Below, piece by piece: positions 25,797 through 33,726 of a DNA stretch of 64,000 nt (position 1 is its first letter; each line of letters starts with the position of its first letter). The position numbers and the translations under genes were made by a program. Source of the DNA: Paenibacillus cellulosilyticus (lineage in GTDB: Bacteria; Bacillota; Bacilli; Paenibacillales; Paenibacillaceae); contig NZ_QGTQ01000007.1 of assembly GCF_003182255.1 (NCBI RefSeq), positions 62,001 through 126,000 on the forward strand, given 5' to 3'. Under the pieces are notes generated by a model. It was not told where the DNA came from and made no database searches. It saw nothing but the letters and a program-made list of their open reading frames with translations.

Positions 25797-26636
25797 ATGA
25801 AGATCGCTGGGCATTTATCAGCGTGGGGAAAGCAATTTGAAATTGGATTAAGCGAGCTTTCCACCATGGGTTTTGGCCATATTGAAGTTGGAAGTAATTT
25901 TATAACTTCATTTGAATCTGCAAAGAACAAATATATTGAAATCATGCAAAAATTCAGATTGGAGATATCAGCTGTTTTTGAGGTGGGGCATTTCAATCAA
26001 TGGAGAAGAAGGAGAGAGGTGTATTTTCACCACGATCGAATTGGAAGATTGCTCCGTGACTTCGGAATTAAGGAGGTGGTGATAGGGCCGGGCATTCGAA
26101 TGAACGTAGTAGATAGACGGGTATATTATTCTCAAATGATTACCATGATTAATGAGATAGCAAGCCGTTATCGCCATAATGATGTTGTAATGGGCATCCA
26201 TCCACACTTTGGATCAAGTATATTTACGGAAAAAGAGATCGATGAAGTGTTTGATTCTATTGCAGAGGACATAAAGTTAGTAGTGGATATTGGTCACTTG
26301 TCGGAAGCACAAGTAAGCTTATTGCAGTTTATTGATAAATATAAAAGTCGGATTAGTAATTTTCATATGAAAGATGTCTTAACAAATATTAAAGGCATGC
26401 AGGATCACTCTAACGGTGGAAGTGTGCGATGCTTTAATTTTTGTAGAATAGGCAGTGGAGAGTTGGACTATGCAGGCATAATTAATTTATTGGCTTTGAA
26501 CGATTACGCTGGTTGGGTAACGATTGAAATGGAGAATCATGCTACTAAATTATATCAGACTATGAGTGGCTCCAAGACTTATTTGGAACAGATTATACAA
26601 AACCAACATCTTTTGAAAAGGAGCGATACCGTATGA
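25797..26636 (+). CDS. Xylose-isomerase-like TIM-barrel protein (sugar epimerase/isomerase family)
   Basis: 279 residues. The metal-site pattern of AP-endonuclease-2 type TIM barrels can be followed: Glu near AVFEVGHF, His/Asp in VVDIGHLSEA, His in NFHMKD and the terminal Glu in VTIEME. Such enzymes epimerise or isomerise sugars and related small molecules. It may make the polar building block on which the cluster acts, but no substrate can be assigned. The first ATG is at 25785; 25797 avoids overlap with the upstream stop. Neither has a strong ribosome site. Confidence 0.72.
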   Translation: MKIAGHLSAWGKQFEIGLSELSTMGFGHIEVGSNFITSFESAKNKYIEIMQKFRLEISAVFEVGHFNQWRRRREVYFHHDRIGRLLRDFGIKEVVIGPGIRMNVVDRRVYYSQMITMINEIASRYRHNDVVMGIHPHFGSSIFTEKEIDEVFDSIAEDIKLVVDIGHLSEAQVSLLQFIDKYKSRISNFHMKDVLTNIKGMQDHSNGGSVRCFNFCRIGSGELDYAGIINLLALNDYAGWVTIEMENHATKLYQTMSGSKTYLEQIIQNQHLLKRSDTV

Positions 26637-28078
26637 CGAGCATGGACATCATTATTGTTGGAGGAGGGGTTATAGGACAAGCGATTGCCTATAGTTTCTC
26701 AGAAGATGGCCTCAGAGTGGGTTTAGTCGACGACCAATGTTCTGGAAACGGTAAGGCCTCTACTGCCGCTGGTGGAATGCTAGGGGCGTTCGGGGAAGTA
26801 TCCTATGATCGTGACACGGAGATGGATGAAGTGGAGTTGGAATATCGAATACATGCAGCAAAGAAATATCCGAATTGGCTTAAGGATATTGAGGAGGCAG
26901 CAGATCGATCGATTTTTCATAGCCAAGGAACACTCATCGTAGCAAATCGTGCTGGTGTTAATGATTTAGCTTCAATAAAAAAAATTGCTGTAGCACTTGA
27001 AAGGCATAACGAAAAGTACGAGTGGGTGGATCCTGAACAACTTGCTGATTATAAACCAGATAAAGATTATATAGCTTATAAGGCTCTGCTTATAGGGAAT
27101 GAGGGGGCTGTAGATACAACCGATCTAATGGAGTCTCTTATTCAGGCAAATCGTAATAGGGGAATCGTTTCGATAGTGGGTAAGACAGAATCTTTGATTG
27201 TTTCCAGCGGCAAGATAGAGGGAATTATGCTCTCTGATGAGAGAAAGTTATTTGCTCCTCGCGTCATTTTATGCGCTGGTGTGGGTACTCAAAATATAAT
27301 TGAGCATACAGACAAAATGAGACTTCCAGAAGTTATGGCTATTAAAGGAAGTAGTTTATTAGTTTCCACTACAAAACCAATCCAGTACACGCTTCGTACC
27401 CCTAACAGAGAATCATGTGGCCTACATTTAGTGCCTCGTAATAATGGTCAAATCTACATTGGTGCTACTCATCGAAATATCCTCTCAAAATCGTCTGTCC
27501 GTCATACTGAAAATATCACGTTAGATGAAATTAACTATTTAATCCAAGGCGCTACACAACAGTTAAGCAGCGAATTAAGGGGTTCGGTAATTTTAAATAG
27601 TTATTACGGTTACCGGCCAGCGACGCTGGACCGGTTTCCTATCGTTGGAGAAACAGAAGTAGAGGGGTTGTTGGTGGCTACAGGAACATATCGTAACGGA
27701 ATATTAATGGCACCGATTATTGCTGAGGTCATTCGGGCTACCATTAATGGCGCAGAACATCCACTAAAATTATTATTTACGCCGTATTCGCGTAACATGC
27801 AAATTGAATCGCTAGGTAGGAACTATTGGCTGGATAACGGAATGCAGCATTTGTTGAAGTTTATTAAACATCAAACCAACGTATCTCCAACCTATTCAGA
27901 AAATGACGTAAACCTATTCACAACTTCATTGCTAAAAATACTTGCTTCAAATAATGAAAGGTATGTTAATTTTCGGGATGAAATAAACAAGGTGTTAGCA
28001 GGAAATGTCGACCTTGCTTCATTAAGAAGGCTATATAATCGAATTGTTTTATTCGAGAAGCGAAATAAAAATTCGTAG
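26633..28078 (+). CDS. ThiO-like FAD-dependent amine oxidase
   Basis: 481 residues. An N-terminal FAD-binding Rossmann motif (IIIVGGGVIGQAIAYSF) is followed by a D-amino-acid/glycine-oxidase domain. The segments GYRPATLDRFPIVGET and ATGTYRNGILMAP match glycine oxidase ThiO very closely. About 100 extra residues at the C-terminus are not in ThiO. It should oxidise a primary or secondary amine to an imine, releasing hydrogen peroxide. The cluster also encodes a glycine-like adenylation domain, an imine-deaminating RidA protein and a peroxiredoxin, which fit this chemistry. Confidence 0.82.
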   Translation: MTSMDIIIVGGGVIGQAIAYSFSEDGLRVGLVDDQCSGNGKASTAAGGMLGAFGEVSYDRDTEMDEVELEYRIHAAKKYPNWLKDIEEAADRSIFHSQGTLIVANRAGVNDLASIKKIAVALERHNEKYEWVDPEQLADYKPDKDYIAYKALLIGNEGAVDTTDLMESLIQANRNRGIVSIVGKTESLIVSSGKIEGIMLSDERKLFAPRVILCAGVGTQNIIEHTDKMRLPEVMAIKGSSLLVSTTKPIQYTLRTPNRESCGLHLVPRNNGQIYIGATHRNILSKSSVRHTENITLDEINYLIQGATQQLSSELRGSVILNSYYGYRPATLDRFPIVGETEVEGLLVATGTYRNGILMAPIIAEVIRATINGAEHPLKLLFTPYSRNMQIESLGRNYWLDNGMQHLLKFIKHQTNVSPTYSENDVNLFTTSLLKILASNNERYVNFRDEINKVLAGNVDLASLRRLYNRIVLFEKRNKNS

Positions 28079-28090
28079 GAGGGGGATACC

Positions 28091-28900
28091 GTGCGAGATA
28101 GTAACGAACTTCCTAGTTTATCAGCTCTTTACGACATTAGTAATGAGGATATCAAGCAATATAGAAATGAAGGGCATGTTATGGTTCGTTCATTGGCAAC
28201 AAAAGAAGAAGTTAATGCATATCGCGTGCCTATTAAATCAGTGATGGATAGATTGAGCAAAGAGGGGCGTCCCAAAAGTGAGCGCTATGTTTATGACAAT
28301 GCTCTTCTGCAGGGGATGAATCTTTGGAGAAGGCACCCGGATATATGCAAATTTGTCTTCGCAAGAAGATTTGCCAATGTTGCCGCACGCTTGCTAGGAG
28401 CGAATAAAGTATACATTAAACACGATTGTGCATTGTTCAAAGAGCCCGGAGCTCCACATACTCCACTTCATCAGGACCAACGAGTATGGCCAATCAGTAC
28501 CAGTAAAACAATCACCATGTGGATGCCTCTTATTGATCTTTCTGAGAAAATGGGGTCAATGTCATTCTATTCAGGAACTCATCTTTGGGGTGATATTGGT
28601 ACTATGACTGAGAAAGTGGCTATTAAGACCGTTCGAGCACGAAGCAATGTGGTTAATTATGGTCCCATGAAAGTCGGAGATGCTACTTTTCATGCTGGCT
28701 GGTTACTCCATGGAGCACCTGCAAATTTTACAGATACAACAAGAGAAGTAATGACCATTGTTTATATGGCTGATCATGTAGAAGTAATTGATTGCAAAGG
28801 TGATTTGATCAGAGAAACACATCTTCGTCGTTATCTCCCTGGACTGAAAGCTGGAGATCTCGCGATTACCGAATTAAATCCATTGGTATGGCCATCTTAA
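28091..28900 (+). CDS. PhyH-family Fe(II)/2-oxoglutarate dioxygenase 2 (tandem copy a)
   Basis: 269 residues. Iron ligands: HxD in LHQDQRVW and His in GWLLHGA; the 2-oxoglutarate Arg is in TREVMTIV. WMPLIDLSEKMGSMSFYSGT is shared almost unchanged with the next gene. It is the first of three adjacent paralogues, starting with GTG 28091 after AGGAGGGGG. It overlaps its neighbour by 13 bases. The tandem arrangement suggests consecutive oxidations of one intermediate. Confidence 0.88.
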   Translation: MRDSNELPSLSALYDISNEDIKQYRNEGHVMVRSLATKEEVNAYRVPIKSVMDRLSKEGRPKSERYVYDNALLQGMNLWRRHPDICKFVFARRFANVAARLLGANKVYIKHDCALFKEPGAPHTPLHQDQRVWPISTSKTITMWMPLIDLSEKMGSMSFYSGTHLWGDIGTMTEKVAIKTVRARSNVVNYGPMKVGDATFHAGWLLHGAPANFTDTTREVMTIVYMADHVEVIDCKGDLIRETHLRRYLPGLKAGDLAITELNPLVWPS

Positions 28901-29733
28901 AAGTCGGAGATGATAGCTTGTTACATGACATATATATTCCAGAACTCCCCTCATTGAGTGAGCAATATGTTATATCAAATGAGCAGAAAAAGTATTTTCA
29001 AGAACACGGTCATATTCATTTGAAAGGGGTCGCGTCTCGAGAAGAAGTACAGTATTTTAGGCCCTATATTCTGGATACGATGTGGTCACATTATGTTGAA
29101 TCCGAGGATAGGAGCAGCCCCTACTCTAAAGCATTTATAGAAGTTACCAATTTATGGAGTAAAAGTATGGTCGTTAGAAAATTTGTTTTGGCAAAAAGAT
29201 TCGCCAGGATTGCAAGTGATTTGTTGGATGCGAATGGAGTACGTTTACGAGCAGACACGGCCATTTTTAAGGAACCGGGGGGAGGACCAACGCCTATGCA
29301 TCAAGACCAAATGTCATGGTCGCTTGAAACTGATAAAGTAATAGGGATGTGGATGCCATTGATAGATTTAACGGAGGACATAGGGTCCATGACATTCTAT
29401 TCAGGAACGCATAAATGGGGAGATATTAGCAGGCTTTCTACACAGGAAGTACTTAAAAAAATGAAAAGTGGCGTTAAAGAGGTTAATTACGGGGTGTTGG
29501 AACTGGGTGATGTTACCATCCATAATGGTTGGACCATGCACAGTGCTCCGCCAAACCGCTCAAAGAGAATGAGAGAAGTAATCGCTATGAGTTATTTCGC
29601 AGATAATACGCGAATATCAGATCCTGGTGACAATCGCTTCGCACAACAAGGTTTAGAGAGATACTTCCCGGGTCTAAAACCTGGTGACATTGCAGCAAGC
29701 GAACTTACTCCATTAGTCTACATGGAATCATAA
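28888..29733 (+). CDS. PhyH-family Fe(II)/2-oxoglutarate dioxygenase 3 (tandem copy b)
   Basis: 281 residues, with iron ligands in MHQDQMSW and GWTMHSA and an Arg in MREVIAMS. It is closest to the preceding copy (WMPLIDLTEDIGSMTFYSG; FKEPGGGPTP). The coding start lies inside the previous gene, and its stop overlaps the next start by one base, so translation of the three is coupled. The order of action and substrate are unknown. Confidence 0.87.
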   Translation: MAILKVGDDSLLHDIYIPELPSLSEQYVISNEQKKYFQEHGHIHLKGVASREEVQYFRPYILDTMWSHYVESEDRSSPYSKAFIEVTNLWSKSMVVRKFVLAKRFARIASDLLDANGVRLRADTAIFKEPGGGPTPMHQDQMSWSLETDKVIGMWMPLIDLTEDIGSMTFYSGTHKWGDISRLSTQEVLKKMKSGVKEVNYGVLELGDVTIHNGWTMHSAPPNRSKRMREVIAMSYFADNTRISDPGDNRFAQQGLERYFPGLKPGDIAASELTPLVYMES

Positions 29734-30515
29734 TGGATTCTATTCGGGACAGAATCTCGGAAGCGGACGTTTGCTCATATATTAAAAATGGGCACTTCTA
29801 CTTACCTAAAGTCGCAATGGAGGATGAAATTTTAGAAGTAAGAGCTGAATTATTAAAGATTATAGAAAAGGAAATGCGTATACGCTCTACCCGAAATGAC
29901 GTCTATGGGAAGGCTTTTTTGCAAATCATGAATGTATGGCGATGTAGTGATCTGGTTAAACGCTTTGTATTTACAAAACGGTTTGCGTATTTGGCAGCAA
30001 GGTTACTTGGGACTGAAGAAGTTCGGTTATATTACGATTGTGTCCTATTCAAACAGTCTGGCGGCGGACATACTCCTATTCATATCGATCCTTTCGTAGT
30101 TGACGCCAGTAAAGTAATTACCATGTGGATGCCACTTACAGACATACCCAATGAAGTGGGATCACTGCACTTTATGACAGGCTCTCATTTAATGGGGACA
30201 ATAAATCGATCCATCGAACGGTTAGTTAGCGACGCATATCGCAAGCAGTTACCCCTCGTTACTTATGGTGCTATGAAAGCAGGGGATGTTACTTTTCATA
30301 GTGGGTGGACCATACACGGTGCTCCTCCAAATCCGACTGATGGCACACGCGAGGTGCTAGCGATTACTTATTTTAAAAGCCCAGAGAAGATTATAGAGTT
30401 CAGTTCAAATTCACATCGGCAGGAGAGTCTATCACGCTATTTTGTAAATTTGACGTGGGGAAACGATGCTATAACCGAGTTCAACCCAATTTTATATAGC
30501 GGCCATCATTTATAA
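29733..30515 (+). CDS. PhyH-family Fe(II)/2-oxoglutarate dioxygenase 4 (tandem copy c)
   Basis: 260 residues. The iron ligands are His and Asp in IHIDPFVV and the distal His in GWTIHGA, with an Arg in TREVLAIT. It is more diverged than the two preceding copies: the HxD is HID rather than HQD and the loop reads TDIPNEVGSLHFMTGS. The TAATG junction couples it to the upstream gene. Confidence 0.87.
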   Translation: MDSIRDRISEADVCSYIKNGHFYLPKVAMEDEILEVRAELLKIIEKEMRIRSTRNDVYGKAFLQIMNVWRCSDLVKRFVFTKRFAYLAARLLGTEEVRLYYDCVLFKQSGGGHTPIHIDPFVVDASKVITMWMPLTDIPNEVGSLHFMTGSHLMGTINRSIERLVSDAYRKQLPLVTYGAMKAGDVTFHSGWTIHGAPPNPTDGTREVLAITYFKSPEKIIEFSSNSHRQESLSRYFVNLTWGNDAITEFNPILYSGHHL

Positions 30516-30528
30516 TGAGAGGTGTCTC

Positions 30529-31647
30529 GTGCGAATACTATTCATTTCTTCCCCCGCATATGGACATATTGATCCGATACTATCACTTGGACAAGAACTT
30601 AATAGTCAAGGCGTAGAAGTATGGGTTGCTACGGATCCTGCACATCAATCGTTAATAGAAAGCATTGGACTACGGTTCCTTTCCTTCCCTTGGTTTACAG
30701 GAAGGCTTTTCGAATTCGAGAAGGAGTTAAAGGCATTATATGAAACCGTACAATATCAGCGTGACCAACTGGATCTATTAGTCTGTGAAGCAAGTACCGG
30801 GGCAGCTCTTGTAGCTGAAGCAAGCGGCATTCCGTGGGTAAGCTATCAGACTTTCATTTCAAGTAAGGAGCCGTTTTCTAACGAGCAAATGAAACGAGGA
30901 TATATTCAAAGTATTAATAAATCGCGCAAAGCAATCGGATTACGTTCGTTGTCGGAGCATGATAGTTTAGAAGTCACGTCACCCTTGTTACATTTAGTTA
31001 TGATTATGCCTGAAATGATTGATGAGGATACTGTTTTTCCGTCAAAAACTTTAATAGCGGGACCTTGCTATCTTGAGACAGTAGACAACCGGCAGATTGC
31101 ATTCTTAGAAGATATGCCACCAAACGTTCCGATAGTACTAGTATGTACGCCTTCGTTGGATAGCTTAAAGCCGGATTCGCTACGATATGTGGAAGCTAGC
31201 CTCCAGGCATTTGCACAAGATGAATGCCTTGTTATTATATCAATCGATCCTTCGATGGCGAAATCAAGCACAGTGTTCAATAATTTGCCCCCGAGTGTGC
31301 TAATAGTAACCGATTATCCCATGCATCATAAGCTGATGCAGATTGCAGATGTGATTATTACGCATGGTGGATTAGGGACTATTCAAAGAGCGATTGCTTA
31401 TGGAGTCCCACAACTTGTCATCCCTCTTGGCTTTGATCATTTTGTAAATGCTGAGCATAGTAAAAGAACGGGAAGGGCCAGCATAATTAGCCTTGAACAT
31501 GTATCCCCCAATTCATTAAAAAGTAGCGTTGATGCACTCATGCATTCAATTAAAAATAAGAAAGAACGGATTTATGAGTTTGAACGACTAAAGAAGGAGT
31601 GTGTGGCTGAAATAATCAGCTTAGTAAATAAGAAAGAAGGCCAATAA
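30529..31647 (+). CDS. GT1-family glycosyltransferase (UGT/MGT type)
   Basis: 372 residues, GT-B fold. The N-terminal acceptor domain begins RILFISSPAYGHIDP. The donor-binding signature is THGGLGTIQRAIAYGVPQL, followed by IPLGFDHFVNAE. Such enzymes move a sugar from an NDP-sugar to a small acceptor and are common in antibiotic tailoring. GTG 30529 was chosen, with GAGGTG before it. It is the last gene of the first plus-strand operon. Confidence 0.88.
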   Translation: MRILFISSPAYGHIDPILSLGQELNSQGVEVWVATDPAHQSLIESIGLRFLSFPWFTGRLFEFEKELKALYETVQYQRDQLDLLVCEASTGAALVAEASGIPWVSYQTFISSKEPFSNEQMKRGYIQSINKSRKAIGLRSLSEHDSLEVTSPLLHLVMIMPEMIDEDTVFPSKTLIAGPCYLETVDNRQIAFLEDMPPNVPIVLVCTPSLDSLKPDSLRYVEASLQAFAQDECLVIISIDPSMAKSSTVFNNLPPSVLIVTDYPMHHKLMQIADVIITHGGLGTIQRAIAYGVPQLVIPLGFDHFVNAEHSKRTGRASIISLEHVSPNSLKSSVDALMHSIKNKKERIYEFERLKKECVAEIISLVNKKEGQ

Positions 31648-31684
31648 TAAAGACGAGGCGAACAAATCGCCTCGTCTTTATTAT
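31644..31684. terminator. Bidirectional terminator between convergent operons
   Basis: Perfect 18-bp stem (ATAATAAAGACGAGGCGA with its complement) and 5-base loop between the glycosyltransferase and the convergent adenylation gene. A/T-rich stem ends provide a T-run on both strands. Confidence 0.9.
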
Positions 31685-31693
31685 TGGAGAGCA

Positions 31694-33196
31694 CTAATTG
31701 GAAAGAGACAATAATTGAATGAGTTGCTTGCGGTCCGTTTTTCCATTACTCAGGAGGGGAATGTTATTAATAACATGAAAATAGTTTGGTATTAAATAAT
31801 CCGGAAGATAAGGGGAAAGTAGAGTTCTCCATGACACATGATGCACATCAACATTTGCAACTATGAAGGCATGCAATCGGTTAAAACCGTCCATATCTAA
31901 ATGAGGTATGACAACGGTTGCTGTTGCAGGGGTAAGCCGTACAATAGCTTCTTCTATTTCATGTATATTAATACGGTGGCCTTTAATTTTAACTTCTAGG
32001 TCTTTTCTTCCTATTATCTGATACTCGCCATTATCCATTATTTTAACAACATCACCAGTTACATACATTCGATCGTCAGAGACGTTGGAGAACTTGCTGG
32101 CTGTAAGAGAGGGGTCGTTCATATAACCCTTTGCTACGCCTCTCCCCAAAATACAGAGTTCTCCGACATTTCCGGCGGTAATAATTGGTTCACCATCCGT
32201 ATTGAGAGCAATAAACGTTGTGTTTTTTATTGGGGTACCGATCGTAATAGCTTCGCTGGGGTTAGATAGTCGTTTGTATGAGGACCATATTGTAGTTTCG
32301 GTCGGTCCATACATATTGTAGATGTTAGCCTTTGTACAACCGAGTGTTGTTTCTAGTAATAGTGGAGGAAAGGGTTCTCCTCCAACAAATAGTATTTTAA
32401 TATGATCAATTGCCGCACCTGCTGTTCGGTCACTTAATAGCCAAAATAATTTTGAAGGTGTAAATTGTGCAAAATCAACAGCTTGCGTGGAAATTAACTT
32501 AGATAAAAGACGTGTATTTCTTATACTCCTGTCATCAGCGAGTATAACGGTTCGTCCTATGTAAAGAGGAAATAAAACTTCGACCATAAAAATATCAAAC
32601 GAAAAGGATGTTGAGGCAAGAAAATTAGTTGCAGAGGCGAAATCTATGCTTTCAATCAGACCATCAAATAAGTTTTGTAGAGATTGGTGTTCAATCATTA
32701 CGCCTTTTGGCTTGCCGGTTGTACCGGATGTATAAATAACATATACCAGAGAATTTTGATTAATCTGCAGATCAGGGTTATGCGAGGATTCGCGAAGCAG
32801 AGACATAAAATCAATCGGGATGAAATGTCCTATAAACTCACTATATGCTTGTCTTGAAGTGGTAAGAATGATTCGAATCTTACAATCTTGGATCATTAAG
32901 TTTATTCTGCTTTTAGGCAAGGATGGTTCAAGTGGGCAGAATGCACTGCCCGACTTTAAAATACCCAATAGACCGACAACTATTTCGATAGAGCGATCCA
33001 TTAGTAATCCGATAACTTCTCCAGGCTGAACTCCAGTATTTATGAGATTAGCGGCGATTTGATTCGCTTTTTCATTCAGTTTTTTATATGTGATATGCTC
33101 CGTACCATAAATTATAGCTGTTTTCTCCGGATGTAGCTGAGCGATGCTTTCGAACTGTTTTATTATTGACAAGGATACAACCCCTCTGTCTTTCAT
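31694..33196 (-). CDS. Stand-alone NRPS-type adenylation domain, glycine-like code
   Basis: 500 residues from ATG 33196, with all core motifs: A3 YTSGTTGKPKGV, A4 FDIFMVE, A5 NMYGPTETT, A7 YVTGD, A8 GRKDLEVKIKGHRI and A10 Lys in SNGKTDRK. Aligning by eye to GrsA, the ten specificity positions read D-I-V-Q-F-G-M-I-W-K, close to the known glycine code DILQLGLIWK. Asp235 means an alpha-amino acid. There is no attached carrier or condensation domain, so it should load glycine onto a free carrier protein. Translation may start at TTG 33172 after AGAGGGG; the ATG has no clear ribosome site. It is transcribed divergently from the RidA gene. Confidence 0.88.
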   Translation of the reverse strand: MKDRGVVSLSIIKQFESIAQLHPEKTAIIYGTEHITYKKLNEKANQIAANLINTGVQPGEVIGLLMDRSIEIVVGLLGILKSGSAFCPLEPSLPKSRINLMIQDCKIRIILTTSRQAYSEFIGHFIPIDFMSLLRESSHNPDLQINQNSLVYVIYTSGTTGKPKGVMIEHQSLQNLFDGLIESIDFASATNFLASTSFSFDIFMVEVLFPLYIGRTVILADDRSIRNTRLLSKLISTQAVDFAQFTPSKLFWLLSDRTAGAAIDHIKILFVGGEPFPPLLLETTLGCTKANIYNMYGPTETTIWSSYKRLSNPSEAITIGTPIKNTTFIALNTDGEPIITAGNVGELCILGRGVAKGYMNDPSLTASKFSNVSDDRMYVTGDVVKIMDNGEYQIIGRKDLEVKIKGHRINIHEIEEAIVRLTPATATVVIPHLDMDGFNRLHAFIVANVDVHHVSWRTLLSPYLPDYLIPNYFHVINNIPLLSNGKTDRKQLIQLLSLSN

Positions 33197-33292
33197 TTTA
33201 TAAATAGAAGGAAAAAACAATTGAAAAAAAAGGCTTTTTTGTATAAATGGCGAAATTACATTGTGTATCAATTATTTTGGGGAGGCTTAATA

Positions 33293-33667
33293 ATGAAGAC
33301 TGTAGTTTTGACTGAAAATGCGCAGCAGCCAGGAGTAATGCCTTATTCACAAGCCATTAAAGTGAATAATACGGTTTATGTTGCTGGACAAGGCCCATTC
33401 GATTCGATAACAGGGGGGCTGGTTGGCAGTACACTAGAGGAGCAGACTAGAAAAACATTTGAGAATTTAAAAGCTATTCTTGAAGAAGCGGGAGCAGATT
33501 TTGATGACGTTGTGAAAGTCACTGTAATATTAGGTCACGGTGCAGATTTCGACACATTTAATGAAATATATGCCGAGTACTTCAATAAGAGATTTCCGGC
33601 AAGAACTATATTTGGAAGCGACTTGGGCTTCTATCTCCAGATGGATGCAATTGCTGTCATCGACTAA
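33293..33667 (+). CDS. RidA-family imine/enamine deaminase
   Basis: 124 residues, typical length. The hallmarks are VYVAGQGPFD, LEEQTRKTFENLKAILEEAG, VKVTVILG and a terminal PARTIFGSDLG (normally PARxxV). In RidA an Arg in that last motif binds the carboxylate; here Arg is kept. RidA proteins hydrolyse reactive imines made by PLP or flavin enzymes. The amine oxidase at 26.6 kb and the aminotransferase at 47.9 kb may supply such intermediates. ATG 33293 is preceded by GGGGAGG. Confidence 0.9.
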   Translation: MKTVVLTENAQQPGVMPYSQAIKVNNTVYVAGQGPFDSITGGLVGSTLEEQTRKTFENLKAILEEAGADFDDVVKVTVILGHGADFDTFNEIYAEYFNKRFPARTIFGSDLGFYLQMDAIAVID

Positions 33668-33681
33668 TCGGGGTTAACTAT

Positions 33682-33720
33682 AAAAGCAAGAGACCTAAAA
33701 TGATAAGGTCCTTGCTTTTA
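33682..33720. terminator. Terminator between RidA and carbamoyltransferase genes
   Basis: Interrupted stem AAAAGCAAGAGACCT / AGGTCCTTGCTTTT with one bulged base. T and A runs at the base suit both convergent genes. Confidence 0.75.
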
Positions 33721-33726
33721 TTATTA

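Noticed and set aside
33197-33271. Extension of the adenylation gene to an upstream start
   Set aside because: The extra 25 residues have no family match, no ribosome site, and almost reach the divergent RidA gene.
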